Below, one piece after another: positions 10,999-24,300 of a stretch of DNA of 64,000 nucleotides. The stretch is from Cliona cf. orientalis (Eukaryota > Porifera > Demospongiae > Clionaida > Clionaidae): the NCBI GenBank assembly GCA_963930775.1, contig OZ005695.1, positions 8,432,001-8,496,000 on the forward strand. Reading direction: 5' to 3'. How positions within the stretch are numbered: the first letter of the stretch is position 1; each line of letters opens with the position of its first letter. The position numbers and the translations under genes are program-made. The notes under the pieces were generated by a model, which saw only the letters and a program-made list of their open reading frames with translations, had not been told where the DNA came from and made no database searches.

Positions 10999-12060
10999 TA
11001 AGCAATGCATATACATAATTATACGTATGTATACATATAATATGCTTTCAATAATAATTATTTAATTAATGTTGTAGCGGTTATGCAAAACAGGTGTATG
11101 GAATGGGCGGATTTAATTAACGCCTTAATCGAATGTTTTATCGTGTTCAGTGAGCCATATATATTTGATAGTGTGCATGGTTATATAATATGTAAGCATA
11201 TATTAATATTATGTATAATGATGTCACGTCTAATGATCAGTGCTGTAAACATCTACAGGCCAGGCTAGTTTACACCATTACAACATAATGGGTGGATGGA
11301 TGATATGGGCGTGCTAACTAGGTGCCTAATTTAATTTAGACGGTCCATTGTCTCTACGTGATGCTACTTAATTATAGCATTCATTTCTCTCCATACTGGC
11401 TTGATTAGGATTTAACTACTGGTTGTCGAAGTATCGTGCGTAATGCGTGTACCAGTATAAATTATATATATTCACATTGATTAAAGATAATTTTATGAGT
11501 GAAATAGTATCATGAGAATATTAAAATTGTGTTGATGTTCCAATTATAGCATAATTCAGCTATGTGCTTAGTGTGACTGCATAGTAATGCATGTTCATGT
11601 ATCCACTGGCTAGCTGTCGCTGTCTCTGAAAGCGCATGCATGCATGCATTGCTCTTGTCTTCACATCCTTTCAGTCATCCTACCAAAATTGAAACAATTT
11701 GATGATTTGGTGCGTGACATACTCTCTGCATGGACTCATCCCCCACCCACTGGTCGCTATAGCCCTAGCCCTGGCCTAGCAATATTTTATAATACTGCAA
11801 CTACCTATAGTATATGCTTTCCTGTCCTGTTATACTATACTCCACAGTGTAATATGCTTTGTTTTGTAGGTACGGTAGTGTGGTCAGGTTCGTTCATCAA
11901 GACCAAACCACATCCACCCACTATTTTCCGATCCTTCACTGGCTGCTCAATATATTACATCATTGTCTTAGCTAAGTGCGTGCGTAAACAAGGACATGCT
12001 AGCTACTATATATGTACAAACGTATATAGTTGCGTAGGTGTATCTGTCGTTACAGTAACT
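10999..12060. other. No gene supported
   Basis: AT-rich. A 175-codon plus-strand frame runs 11644-12171, but its last third lies in a non-coding repeat and the rest has no recognisable domain, so I do not call it a gene. Confidence 0.35.
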
Positions 12061-12620
12061 GAACAAAGAAGCATCGATCGGTCAGTGATCATTTCAGGGA
12101 AGGTGGCAGTTACTGTACGTACCGGTAGTCCTTATTTGGGGGGACCGGGAATTCGAAGAGGATCGAGCTGAGATTCCATTGTATAATTCCTTTAATTTAA
12201 TTTACTCTTAATATAATATTATAGTGACGTACATGTACGTATGTACGTATAGATAAACCTGTCAAAAATATAATAAGGAAGCATTGATTCAGAGAAGGAG
12301 GCCTGTAATCCAATTAAGCTATGTGCGTATAGTCCTGTTTGAGGGGAAGAAGAGAGACTGTGGTTTCACTTGCATAATTCCATTAATTTCCTCCTTATTT
12401 TATTAAATTGTGGTTTGCTGTGCTCTATGTGTATACAATGGAAGCTCTCTATTACATCACCACTGGTACCATACATACACAGTATGAGTCGTCTTGATCC
12501 TGATTATTGAGCAGTTGTCCATATTTCAGAGCGAGCTAGGTTGTTCCTACGGGAGTAGAGAGGTACATGACCCCATTTCAGAGAGCCTAAATGGAGGGCC
12601 GGGGTTCCATAATTTTAATG
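12061..12620. repeat. Two to three diverged direct-repeat units of about 210 bp
   Basis: The blocks starting AAGAAGCATCGAT (12066) and AAGGAAGCATTGAT (12275) share, in order, a GGGAAGGTGGC/AGAAGGAGGC element, CGTA..AGTCCT..TTTG(A/G)GGGGA, GATTCCATTG/GGTTTCACTTG, and TATAATTCC/CATAATTCC followed by TTAATTT. A weaker third unit lies at 12520-12620, with TTTCAGAG and GGTTCCATAATTTTAAT. Confidence 0.45.
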
Positions 12621-13032
12621 CTGCAATATGCATGACCTAGCTACCATTCTTAGATTATAATTATATAGCTTTTCTCCACAAGTGGGGTACTATAATATAT
12701 ATATATATATATATATAATATAGCTGGCCTGCACGTTAAATTAATGCTATATATGATAGCTGTTCGTGACCTGCAGTAGTGTTTCAATACTTTTCCTGTT
12801 CAATATTGGCTTTAGCTCTCATAAGAGAAGCTATACATGTATGCATCCATCCATGCATGCATCATTACATCCATGCCATCAGCTAGGACTCTGGGACTCT
12901 TTTCTCAAGGCCAATTAATGCTTAATGTGATCTATATAATTTCATATGCTAAATTTTCCCTAATATAATGAAGTGCCTTGTGTGCAGTTAAGTTTACATA
13001 CTCCCATTACCGTATATCAGCTAATTAATTAG
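12621..13032. other. AT-rich spacer with (TA)n
   Basis: Contains an alternating TA tract at about 12695-12717 and CATCCATCCATGCATGCATCAT words near 12844. No gene seen. Confidence 0.4.
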
Positions 13033-13275
13033 CTAGTGGGGGGTGGTCCAGTCTTGGTTGGGTGGGCACACAAAAGAGAGATTATGCATACTCAAATTAG
13101 GTTGAAGTAATGGCCCGAAATTGCCGAAAATTCTGTTAGTGGACTCAACAAAGGCAGTTTTGGTTGCCAAGGCCCGATCGGCGACAGACTCTGCAGACTC
13201 CTGGCTCCACTGCCATTCATAATGTATGCACACAGTGGGATACATTACTGCCCCACATTGGTATACTCTAGTCAT
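13033..13275 (-). other. Coding-looking island, 80 codons, unknown
   Basis: The minus-strand frame carries QWSQESAESVADRALATKTA and NRIFGNFGPLLQ, a balanced composition unlike the Cys/His/Tyr-rich chance frames around it. No splice sites clearly bound it and no family is recognised. It may be an exon or a decayed fragment. Confidence 0.2.
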
Positions 13276-16200
13276 TTGTGCAAGTAGAATGATTATTTAT
13301 GATATATTGCTCTGGCCCCAGTGGTGACCACTTTTGTCCACAGTAAAGAGGTGTGGGGGGTTTGGTGAGTACGTGTAGCCATCGAGCCAGAAAGCTCTAG
13401 ATCTATGACCATAGACCAGGTAATTATTTTTTACCAGCACCTCTGTTCTGAACTCTAAATTTTCAAGTGCATCAGGTTTAATTTTGGGCCTATCTAGAAT
13501 GGTGCGTCATAGTGAATTATTGAGCTATATATGCCTATGGTAATGGTCATCAATCACAAATGAAACAAACGGAAGTATACATAGCTGTTATAATGATCTA
13601 TAATATGCTCTCTTTATCCACCTGGTTACTTCATGCTGATACATGCACACATAGATAGCTTCCAGCTTCCTGGCTCCCATACATGCACAAGCCTGGCATG
13701 ATCTCAACGATCTAAACATCCGGCGTGCAAAGCTCGACATCTTAGCATTATTTGTCAAAGCCCTTTTCTGACCGCAAGATCATAGGCACATGCAAACAGA
13801 AGCTGTACAGTGTTATAGTGTTAACTATGCTACTATACAGTGTTGGTGAAGCCATGGCGGAGGGGGGGGGGGCACTTTGTTTGTACGAAGTCTGTCAACA
13901 TAACCCATCTAGTACGATTCATTCATGTATGGACATGCTGCACCGCACCTTGAAAGGAAAGTAAAAGAGAGGGAGAGGGGGTAGCTAGGTCATCAAATTT
14001 CATTCCTGCGTACGTAACGTGGTGCAATATGCTTTAAGATTCTTTCTTCCGTTATATTAATTGCTATATTTAGTAACCTCCCCCCCCCTCTCTCTCTCTC
14101 TCCCCCCACCCCGGCCCCCCTCCCACGTATGCTAGATTGTTGTACTTTTGGGATTGCTCTATTATATATATAAGGAGTTGGCTGCACATGGGGTGCATAT
14201 GGTACTAGCTATAGCTACTACAACAAATCATGACTGCCGTTCTAAGAGTTCTGTCCTAAATTTCCCTTTGAAAAAAAGATCAAGCACCGTCATTGTATTA
14301 CAGCCCTAGCTATACTAGCCTAGTGGCTGGTGGCCGGGGTACGTCCACGTTCAGTTCGTTGTGATTAAGCTTATAAAAGCTCCTTCCTGCCTACATTGCC
14401 AGCTAGTACGTACGTGTACATGTGACCATCCCATCTGTCAAGCCATTTATTCATTTATTGTAGGCGGCCTACATGCATGCATATGTACGTGCTCGTTTGA
14501 AATACTGCCAAGTGGTAATCGTATCAACGATTGTACAAATCTACGTGATTGGCTCTTTAAGCACTCTTGTTTGTCCATTGAGGAGTGAATCGGTCACTTC
14601 ATGCTAATTTTGGTGGCTCAACAATCCCACACAGAGGTATCAAACAGGCAGTGTAGGAACCCATCCATCCATGCAACTATTATAACTTACCACTGTTACA
14701 GTATCATTCCCCTCCCTGTGTATTCAATCACTGTCAGTAGGTAGGTGGATTATACCTACACACACCTACACACATATACATATATAATGTGATTTTTAGT
14801 CAGGTAGTTGTGTGTACCTGATCAGCTGTTCTAAGTCTTCTCTCCTTTCTCTGTCAAAGGTCGCTCGACCACTAATTGGGCTGGCTGTGGTCAGTGGCCT
14901 AGCTGGTCCATTGCAATGATGGAGGCATCTGTCATTGGGGTGTGTATATAGCCTACAGGTAATATGCATAGGTATATATATATATTATAATGAATTGTGC
15001 ATACCTACTTACCTGCTTACTTACATTAATTAAATTATTCTTTGTCCTAAGTATGTTGAAGTTGGAAAGTCCCTCTAAGGGGCTATATTATATACCCATT
15101 GAACCTGATCACTTCCATGCATGCACCCCCTTATCTGCCACTGTCTGACAATGGGGAAACTCTTGGGCTCTTAATTTTCAAAATTAAATCTGATTGTCTA
15201 GTCTGTGCTTGAGAGGTCACCCTCTTCCTATCAGATTCTGTGTCCATATTTGGGGCACAACCTACCACCTATAGCTAAGCCGCCATCTGTTTTATGATAA
15301 TTAATGGCCATTGTGTTATGCGAATTCACCAGGAGAGGAAGTGATCTGTCCATGGAAAGTTTTCACATGCCATGTTGTCTGCTGATTTCAGAGCTATAGG
15401 CCAATCCTTACAGCTATAGGTGAGGTGGATGATGATCTATTCTTGGGGTGTGACAATCTTTCCCTGCATGATCATGTCCTGTTGAATTCAGTCTTCTATA
15501 TCTAAACACATGTAGGGGATCATGTGTGCGCAATATGTACGACATTCCTGTCTTGGCACAAGAGGAGTTTTGTCTGTCTATCTAGCTATCCTTCCTTAGT
15601 GCGCTAGCCATGCATGAAAGATCATATTTTATTTCAACATATTGTTTTGATAGAAGGGCCTAATTTTATTTATTACTTAAAACTACACCTAACACCTATG
15701 TATGTGTGCAGCATGTATTTCTTAAATACATTCATTTGTGCGATGTACTCACCACTTATTAGCATATTATTGTGGTGATACGGTTTCCACCAATTTAGCA
15801 TTTAATGACTGTTTGATTGTCAAAGGCAGTGGCCGCCATTTGAACAGCTAGCTTAAGCTTATAGAAGCTCTTACTATGACAAATATGCGTGATTTGTTTG
15901 CTTGATATTAAATTAATTTCCCTCCTAACTCGCAAGCTATAGAAATGCGATGCTATAGCTATGTAATACTTATTTTTGCAAATCAAGCCGCGCCAATGGT
16001 ATTGAAATGAATCGCTCTCAGTTCTAGTGCAAACATGTGATAGATGCCTATGCAGTAGCTAGTACCTGTGACCTTTGGCTGCCCTCTTTAAGCTTCTTGG
16101 CTTTCGTAGCTTGGACTTCTTTGATTAGTGCAGACACATCGACTGCCACTCTCTATCCATCGCCGCTGCATAGCTGCAAATTTATCGTTTATCAGTGTTT

Positions 16201-18057
16201 GGGTGGTTTCTGTTATCATTTTTGACACTCGAGAGTGTTGACATCAGCCGTACTTCAAAGCAGCTGTCGTATCAACTCGGCTTGTGGGATTGATCTTAAG
16301 ATGTTTATTTGCAAGCATATCGTAATATATTGTATATTTAACTGCATGTCAATGTATCTGTTACTAAACCTATAGCTAGCCTAGCCATAGCTTGTCCATG
16401 TGCAGTTCCTGTGTTGGGGATGGATATAATTTAATCATGGATTAACTGTAATTAGTATGTTTATGTTTACGATTTTGGCCGTCTGTAAAACTATTGGTAA
16501 TCAATAAGACATAACCTTATGCGGCTCAGGTGGGTGCATATACATACTGTTTTGTGTTGCCTTGTCACGAGTGTCTTGATTAATTGATTGAGAAAAGTGG
16601 ACACCTCACATTTTGTGCCTGTCAACATTATTGATAGTTCGATCTTTGTTTCCATTCTATTGTGTTTTAGTGAAGTCCCTGACCTTCATAGAACAATGGG
16701 TATTATACTTGAGATGTTGCATTGTACTGCATTGACTATCATAAAGCTTAGCTACTCCAAGTTCAAGTACTGTCAACTTAAGCTTCATTAATATATTGTT
16801 CTACTTTGTCATCTTGCAAATGAAAGTGTGGATGGATAAAGATCTACTCTCATTGGGTTGTGTTATGAGTGACCTTTATCCCTGCACATAGTTAATAGAG
16901 TATAGTGGGTTATGACAACCAACAATGAACTGTGTAAGAGAAACATGTTGACTGCACATTTCATTATTACTTCATCACCTTATTAATGAGCTTAACTTGC
17001 TCTGTAGTAAACTAGTGGGAGTAGAGTAGTGGAGGCTGACACAATTATAGTGAGTGACACTAGTCCAAGATTGGACTAGTACTAGTCTAGTACACAGTAT
17101 GTGTATGCAATACATTGCAGCCCTAAGAGAGTATTTTAATTATGTCCATATGCATGTTTACACCAGATGCTTGTAGTACTATATAGCTAGTGTGTCGTCA
17201 ACATCTGCATGCACACCTCACACTATTCCACTACATATTAAGCACATATACTTGTGTGCATGTACTTACAATAATTGTGCTTATAGCTACGTATGTTTGC
17301 AGCATTGCATATGGTATAAGTGTGTGACTGATTCTGTGGCCCTATTCTTTGACAAACAGTCAACAACACACAACACCACATGCTGCATACAATTTAAGGT
17401 CTGTTATAGCTATAGCTACAGCACGCACACAAGCATGCACATGTTAATAGTGTATCTAAAGTGGATACATGTTGATCATGCTCACCAGCAGCGCTTAGTG
17501 TACTATTCGGTCAATAACATAGCACATGCATGTTGTAAGAGTCCCATATACACACTTACGTACATACGTATGTAGCAGTGTTTCAATGCTTACTATGCAT
17601 ATGCCTAGTGTATATTCAATTCTGTTTACAGCTAGGCCAGGTCTTAGACTAGCTATGCTTTTAGACGAACAATCTTGACAATAATGCTGTGATGATAATT
17701 ACAATTGGCTATAGCTAGCTGTCAGGGTAAACACACACACACACACACACATTCTCTCCTGGCTATAGCTAGCTATATATTATGTATAGCTTCAGTAAAC
17801 AATCCTTTGTTCGTTTGTTGTGTGTGCAACCCAGCGCTGCAACGTGATAAGACCCCACCGAGAGAACAGATTGCTTCTCCTGAATGCAGTATAGCCTTAC
17901 AGCCGACACATGCCTTCAAAGTGTAGAATTGTAAAGTTTATGGAAGTCATTCAAAGCGGCATGGCATTGATCGATTGATTTACCGAGAGTTGCCAAACAC
18001 CGCTACTTGGCAAAGTTTACCAATTTCTCCTCGTCTGTTGGCACAACAAGTTAAGTT
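13276..18057. other. Long stretch without recognisable gene
   Basis: Contains a C/T-rich tract at 14078-14126 and an (AC)10 microsatellite at 17731-17751. A short inverted repeat lies near 17066 (ACTAGTCCAA and TTGGACTAGT with a 2-base loop). A plus-strand frame at 17833-17926, after GCAACCCAG, ends in a stop and could be a terminal exon (ALQRDKTPPREQIASPEC), but this is weak. A forkhead-like GTAAACAA word occurs at 17795-17802. Confidence 0.35.
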
Positions 18058-18375
18058 GTTCCCATGGCAACTGATGTAAGCAGCTATGATCACATTATTT
18101 TATTTATAGATTATGTTTTCCCCTCGAAAAACTCTTAAATTGATATCAACTTTTAGCCATCACAGTATATAAGGATTAAAATATGCTGTAAGGTAGCGGA
18201 GCATTTGGGATGATCTATTCAATTTGATCGCATATATTAAAAGTAATTTTGTATAAACGTGACTTCGAAAAGTAAGCCACTCATTCTTTAATTATTTCTA
18301 AATTAAAGGCTGTTAGCAATTTGTAGCTCTCAAACACACTCTATGCCACTTACAAAACATTGTTGCTATGGTAAC
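18058..18375. promoter_or_regulatory. Two strict X-box (RFX-type) motifs 304 bp apart
   Basis: GTTCCCATGGCAAC at 18058-18071 and GTTGCTATGGTAAC at 18362-18375 both fit the pattern GTTNYYATRRNAAC. RFX factors bind such sites, often in ciliary-gene control regions (established knowledge). By a simple equal-base estimate the strict pattern is expected well under once in 64 kb, so two within about 300 bp is notable. No adjacent gene is recognised, so the target is unknown. Confidence 0.45.
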
Positions 18376-21150
18376 CATTTTTCCATCTCTATGGCGCATC
18401 AGATATATAAACAAAGTTTATGGATTATAAATGCTAATTACCATTTTTAGCTCATTAGAAGTTATTAAGTGAACTAATATGGCACTCAGAACAAATTGGT
18501 TCTTTCAGATCGCATTGCAGTTATCAATAATCTCCAATAACTTTTACTAATAAGCAATGAAACGCTTGGCGACACAGCTATTGTTATACTAAGATTAAAG
18601 CGAAAACTTAAACATCATTTGTACCTCTCGATCTGTCTCTGTTAATAAGTGGCCCTTAGCTACCATAATAACTGGATTATGTAATAATTTTAATATACAG
18701 CAGTACTAATTTAACTAGCTAGCTATTATAGAGAGACTAGCAGTCGATCATTTGTTTCATTTTTTGATGAATTTGTGGATTTTTTAGAAAGGTGTCTCCA
18801 TGCATGACTAACAAAAGGCGCTCCTGCAGGCCTCCCAATCATTCCCCATGGCATGCACTCCTCCATATCACCCTCCTATAATATATCCGCCTCTTAATTC
18901 CTCAAGCTCCGGTCCTTGCTTCATCGCGGCCAATCAGATCAGGCCATTTTTAATCCTCCAAGCATAGCTCCCTCCCTCCCTTTCTCCCTTTTTCTGTCTC
19001 TAGCCAATTGTACAATTTCTAGTAATCCTCATGACAATTCTAGTTGACAAAACTTGCACGCATGCACATATGCATACTTGAGCGTTCAAAATGTGATTAT
19101 GAGCACACGAGTGGAAACATACGATACCTTAAAAATTCTTGGTGATCAATTGCCAGTAAAAAACATCAAAGGTTTGTTTCTTCCCTCAATCTAATTTTGC
19201 CCCTTCTCCCACTTGCATTGTCCGCATTCCAGCTACACACGCTAAAGTGATTTGACGTCTCCCTTAAGCAAACCATCCACTACTCCCCTGGTTATCGGTT
19301 AATTGCACCATATATAATAGTATTATACCAGCCATACGTCTATATAGTACTCCCCTTGGCTTAATTTGCATTGGATTGTTCTGCTATCCCATGGAGTGTT
19401 CGGCTTGCATGAATGCTTGCAGCACTGATTGGCCGTGGGGATTTATGCGATTATGTCAAACACGCGAGACAAATTGATGGACACCTCATTTTTTTATCGG
19501 CTGATAACTCATTTACAATCACTCCCATAATATATGTAACTTTTGGGTGGGAACGATACAACACTAAGTGCATTAAAATTCCTGACGTTCACAAAAAAAC
19601 TCCACGGGATATCGATATTAATTATACAATCTATAGCTACTCCCTCCCACCGGTGCCATATTATGTGTATTAGAATAATATTAATATAATATCTTCTTAC
19701 CAGACACTCGTACACGCATGTATTATTCTATAGCTGCTGCGGTATATAATGCAATTAATTTTACAGTACGTAGTTATTTGTGTATTTTATCAAAATTAAA
19801 TAATGTAATTGAAACTAATCTTCCAGCACATACTCAGGCCCTATTCATGAGCTAGCTACTACACACTTGTGTACTTAACACTATAATATTGTACTGTACT
19901 ATGATACTATATAATACTACAGTCATTTGTTATCGCTGTGATTTAATTTTGGGATATAGTTAATACTTAAATCACGAATGCAAGACAAATTGACGATTTC
20001 TTTGTCTCTTGATTATCCGACTAATGGTTAGAAATTGAGTCCCATCCCACACTATCTACTATCTACCTGCCTTACCTGCCTGTTCACATTCCACTACCAA
20101 GCACGATCAGCTATAGACCCTCACAAATAATTATTTTAAAAATAATTTTTAAAGGAGTTTTTGCTGTTTTGGCTCAACTTGGAGAACGCTACTAGTGCAT
20201 GTATGTATGTATGTATGTATGTATGTACTAATAACATACTTGAAACAGTTAAGGCTGCAGCATGATATTGATCTAGTTAGTCTGATCAGGTGTGACTTCT
20301 TGTACAGTGGAACTTCTCAGTTATAAATGTGCACATGCATGCTACCAACTGTCCTGTGACCATCATTTCCAACTCTGTTTCTTGCCAAAATCATAAGTAA
20401 ATCCACAGCTCCAGAGTCATGCAGATGTTTAGGTCTGCAGCTGGTTAATTTTGCAATTGTAAACTAATTAATCGCTTTTAGCTCTTAAAATAGTGTTATC
20501 GGTGCATGTACATGTACTAAAAATGATTATGGAGTAACTTATTGTGTTAACTCGGCATAATCTCTAACCACAAAAGAATTAAGGAAAATTAGTGAAATGA
20601 CAAACTCAACTGCGTGAAATGGACCACAGGAATTCTCTCCATCCCACCGACTAACCCACGCCTCCCCATAACACCGTACACTATTTATACACAACAGCTG
20701 TTTGTAATTACGTTAATTACCTACTGAACATGTGTGCTATGCATGTGTGGTATATATATATATATATAATATATAGAGGGAGGGGGGGATGGTAGGGTGG
20801 GTGCTAGTGTTATGTATGGAACACTTACTTATCTGCCATGGTGACAGACAGACGCACACAAACTTTCGTTGGCTTACACAAAGAGCTATAATAGGCTCTG
20901 TTTTTGCTTTCAACTACAAACAGGAGCTGTTACAGCAGTCAAAAACAATGGATCAGTGTACAAACCAGTTACTTAGTTGTTCCACAAGCTGGGCTAAGCT
21001 ATCAAATAAATAGCAAAAAAAATAATAATAAATAATGTGCTTCAAATTCTGGGATGCATTCTGAAAGTAGGAAATTGAAAGGTGACAAAATTAAGTGTGC
21101 TTGTGTAGATTTCAATTGTATTGAAAAGGTCCTATAGAGGGCAGTCAATT
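18376..21150. other. No gene supported; short tandem repeats
   Basis: Contains a CCAAT box (GGCCAATCAG at 18928-18937) in a C/T-rich context and a (GTAT)n microsatellite at 20201-20226. An 86-codon plus-strand frame at 19413-19673 carries VKHARQIDGHLIFLSADNS but has no other support. Confidence 0.35.
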
Positions 21151-21399
21151 TTACATATCACCAGATCTGCACGTAAATAATTGCACAGCTGCAGCTTGAC
21201 AATTTTCTAGTTTAAACCACTCAGCTACAGTATAATATACATAATCCGTGCAGGGAATTTTGAAGGGATCAATTTGCCTTGACATGCACAGTGAGTGAAG
21301 CACCTTTCTGAAGCTGCTATTTCCTTCTACTTCCTCGATCCTGTACCCATGCCATAAAATTGTAGTAAATAATTGCTGGCTGAGGTGAGAGGGGTGCAT
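21151..21399 (-). other. Coding-looking island, 82 codons, unknown
   Basis: The minus-strand frame includes GYRIEEVEGNSSFRKVLHSL and DYVYYTVAEWFKLENCQAAA before a stop at 21151. Amino-acid use is balanced. GGTACAG/GATCGAGG could be an acceptor and AGAAAG/GTGCTT a donor inside it. No family is recognised. It may be an exon or an old gene fragment. Confidence 0.22.
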
Positions 21400-24300
21400 T
21401 GCCTGCCTAGCTTTTCCATATTGCAGATATTAAAAGCTAATTGCTTCCTCTATGGTAGGGAATCTACTCTCAGTACATGGAGTGCTTTAGGTTACTCACT
21501 ATCAATGTATAGTTGTAGTAGTTGTAGCTCAAGTCCAGCTAGTGCACTCAATACAACAACCATGGGGTTGGGGGGTATCTTTTAGTTCAGTGAGGTATCA
21601 TCCGCAGGACATACCTACTTAAATCAATCACGTACGTCCTCTTTGATAGGGCATCTGCAAACATCTTGGTTCATTTGTAGCAGCTAAAAATTGTAAAAAA
21701 AAAATTAAGTAGCTAGTAGTGAGTGAAGCAGTGCATGGCCGCCAATCTTCATGGACTATCCATCAAAAAGGATGTGATTAAAACTTGATTATGACCTTTT
21801 GATATAATGTTTTTTGCATTCTGATTGTATGTATAGGTATGCTAGTTGCTTGCACCAAATATATATTATACGTATAGTATATGCTACATACTATATATTG
21901 TATATACATGTATGCATGCAGTAAGTTTGTGTTATGAAAATCAAAATCCTCTAATTTCTGTTGACTTGTTACCAGCTGGATGTGCTAAATTAAATTTGTG
22001 TTCCAAAAGTGGCATTGTCTCTATAGCTATCCCATCCCATATTTTGGGCAGGTGTCTCTCAAATTTTCAACTCTTACTGGGGTATACAGTAATTGTCTAT
22101 CACACTGCTAGCAGACTCATTACAGGTTAGCATGGCAGCATGATAATGTGCTAATTTAATCAACAATTTCTGGCCAGCCAGTACTTGTAACCATGGCAAA
22201 AACTGATTAGGCAGGCCTCTGTTTTTCTCCAACCAGGTAAATGTTTTACTTATCACCAGTGGGCACTAATTAGTTACCTAGAGCTGGGTATAGTTGCCTG
22301 GCAACCAGTGTCTGGCTGGGACTAATGCCCAATTAGAGCAATTAGCTTGATTAAGTGTGTTTGTGCAAGTGGGAGCCATCTGGGTGTTACATGTACATGT
22401 ACATGTACATGCATGTACATACATGTATGTATGTCATTCTGTGTGTGTCCCATTGCTTTGATTGTTGCTCCAATAACAAACTTTCACAGCCAAAGAAACA
22501 GATCAATGATGAGGCTATTAATTATTATAGCTTTTGCATATGACTGACTGGCTACCTTTCTGTGTGTGGCACAGTTAGCACTATAATATTTGTTGATTTA
22601 GTTACAAATTGCAGTGTACGAATAATTAACGATATATGAGAATTTCTTAAGCTAGGGAGCTGGAGCCATGCATATGGTGGGCTAATAATACGAGTATCCA
22701 ACCCTAGCCATATTACCTGTTTATTGTGTGCTCAACAGCTGTTGCGTGCGTGCTGCATGATCCTGCTTTTTTTGGCCCAACTATCTTCGTTTGATTTGTT
22801 GATCTTAGTCGTAGCTATACTAATATGTACTCCTAGCTCCCTCCTACCCATACTCCCATACTTACAGAATGATATAATTACGGATATATATAAGTACATA
22901 TTATGTTCATAACTATATCCATGTTTATTTGATCAACAGTAGGTAGATCTTTAAGCAAAATTGGTTAAAATATCACTGTCAGTTATGTGTGTGTCCTTTG
23001 AATAACTAGTTGTTGCCATAACTCTACGTAATGTTTCGCACCATAAATTCCAAAGTGCACGTATCTGATTTGGAGTTTCTTAGTAGAAGTAGAAGTATTT
23101 GGTACTTGATGAATGTGACGGGTACTCGGGCGGCGGGTGGATTTATGCCATGTTTGGCAATCTCTGTTTCGCAAACGGCAGTGGGATGATCGAGAGTTGT
23201 ATAAGTTTTCATAACTGCACGAGCCCTTCAAGGTTAGAAGTTACTCGACCAAATCCGAATGTTAAACGTAACACCTCGCTCTGTACTCCTTGTCTAGCAC
23301 TAATTAAACTTTCTCTATTTCAGTATATATAATATATGTAACCTATTACGATAAACGTATCCATTTACCGAGTTGAGTAGTAATTGAAGTGGAGCTAGTG
23401 GAGGACACTTTGAATTGTCCGTACACGCACGTGGTATCTAGATCTCCTGCTGTTTCATTCCATAATGCCATTTGCCGTAATTGTCATTGGATGAAACAAT
23501 GTACAGTTATGGTACTAGAACTAATTGAAAATTAGTAAAATTATTTGGCATGCACACGTGCACATATGCAGCTGCATACGCTTTCTCTACATATTAGTTA
23601 TTTTCTGCATACATCCATGTACGTACATAATATGTTTATTGTTTTGTGCCCATGATGGGTGGTATACCCTAGCTTGCAGTTAGCCGGTAATTTTTTTTTT
23701 ACTTAGGATTTGTTTGAAGTTGACCGAGTGTTATGTAAGATTGTGATAACATGCGTTCCAATAGTCAAAATAAACAATGCGTGCTTGTAACGTCGGGTCC
23801 CTGTAATTTGGCGATAATTTATCGTTTAAGGTTGACTAACTGTTATGTAAGGTTATGATAACTTTCCGTTGTCTGTTAAGTGGATGGAGTTAGTGAACGG
23901 AAATATCGATCTGAGAGCTAATTGCAATTGAAAGCATGCAGATTGAATTGAACATATTTGTCCAGCACCTTGATTGCTAATCCCTTTCTCTCTCCCCTCC
24001 CCCCCCCTCCCCCCTTTTTCAGACCTTCCCCTCTCTCTCTTCTCTCTCTCTTTTCCCTCATTCTGCATGGCACACCCTTCTCTTAAATTTTCATTTTCCA
24101 TAATGCTGATTTTGCTGCATGCTCATCTTATCTGTGGTGTAGCATTTCTGAGTGATGTTGATTGAGGTCTATAGAGCTGAGCTAGTACTAGTAGGTGGCT
24201 ACTTCTTAATTATGTTACTAGTAAAGAGTACATCCCAGATTGTGAGTGGTGCTTGGAATATGCTTTGAAATAATCAGTACAAGTAGTTTATCTCTCCAAG

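Noticed and set aside
11644..12171. Longest plus-strand frame in the first 47 kb (175 codons)
   Set aside because: Its 3' third lies in a direct-repeat block whose other copies are not open in the same frame, and the remainder shows no domain or composition typical of a protein.
17192..17575. 127-codon Cys/Tyr/His-rich frame
   Set aside because: Composition reflects local CACA/TATA/TGCATG-type low-complexity DNA; no family features.
23853..24101. Charged Glu/Lys/Arg-rich minus-strand frame
   Set aside because: It is a translation of a C/T-rich tract (purine-rich on the minus strand), not a real coding signal.
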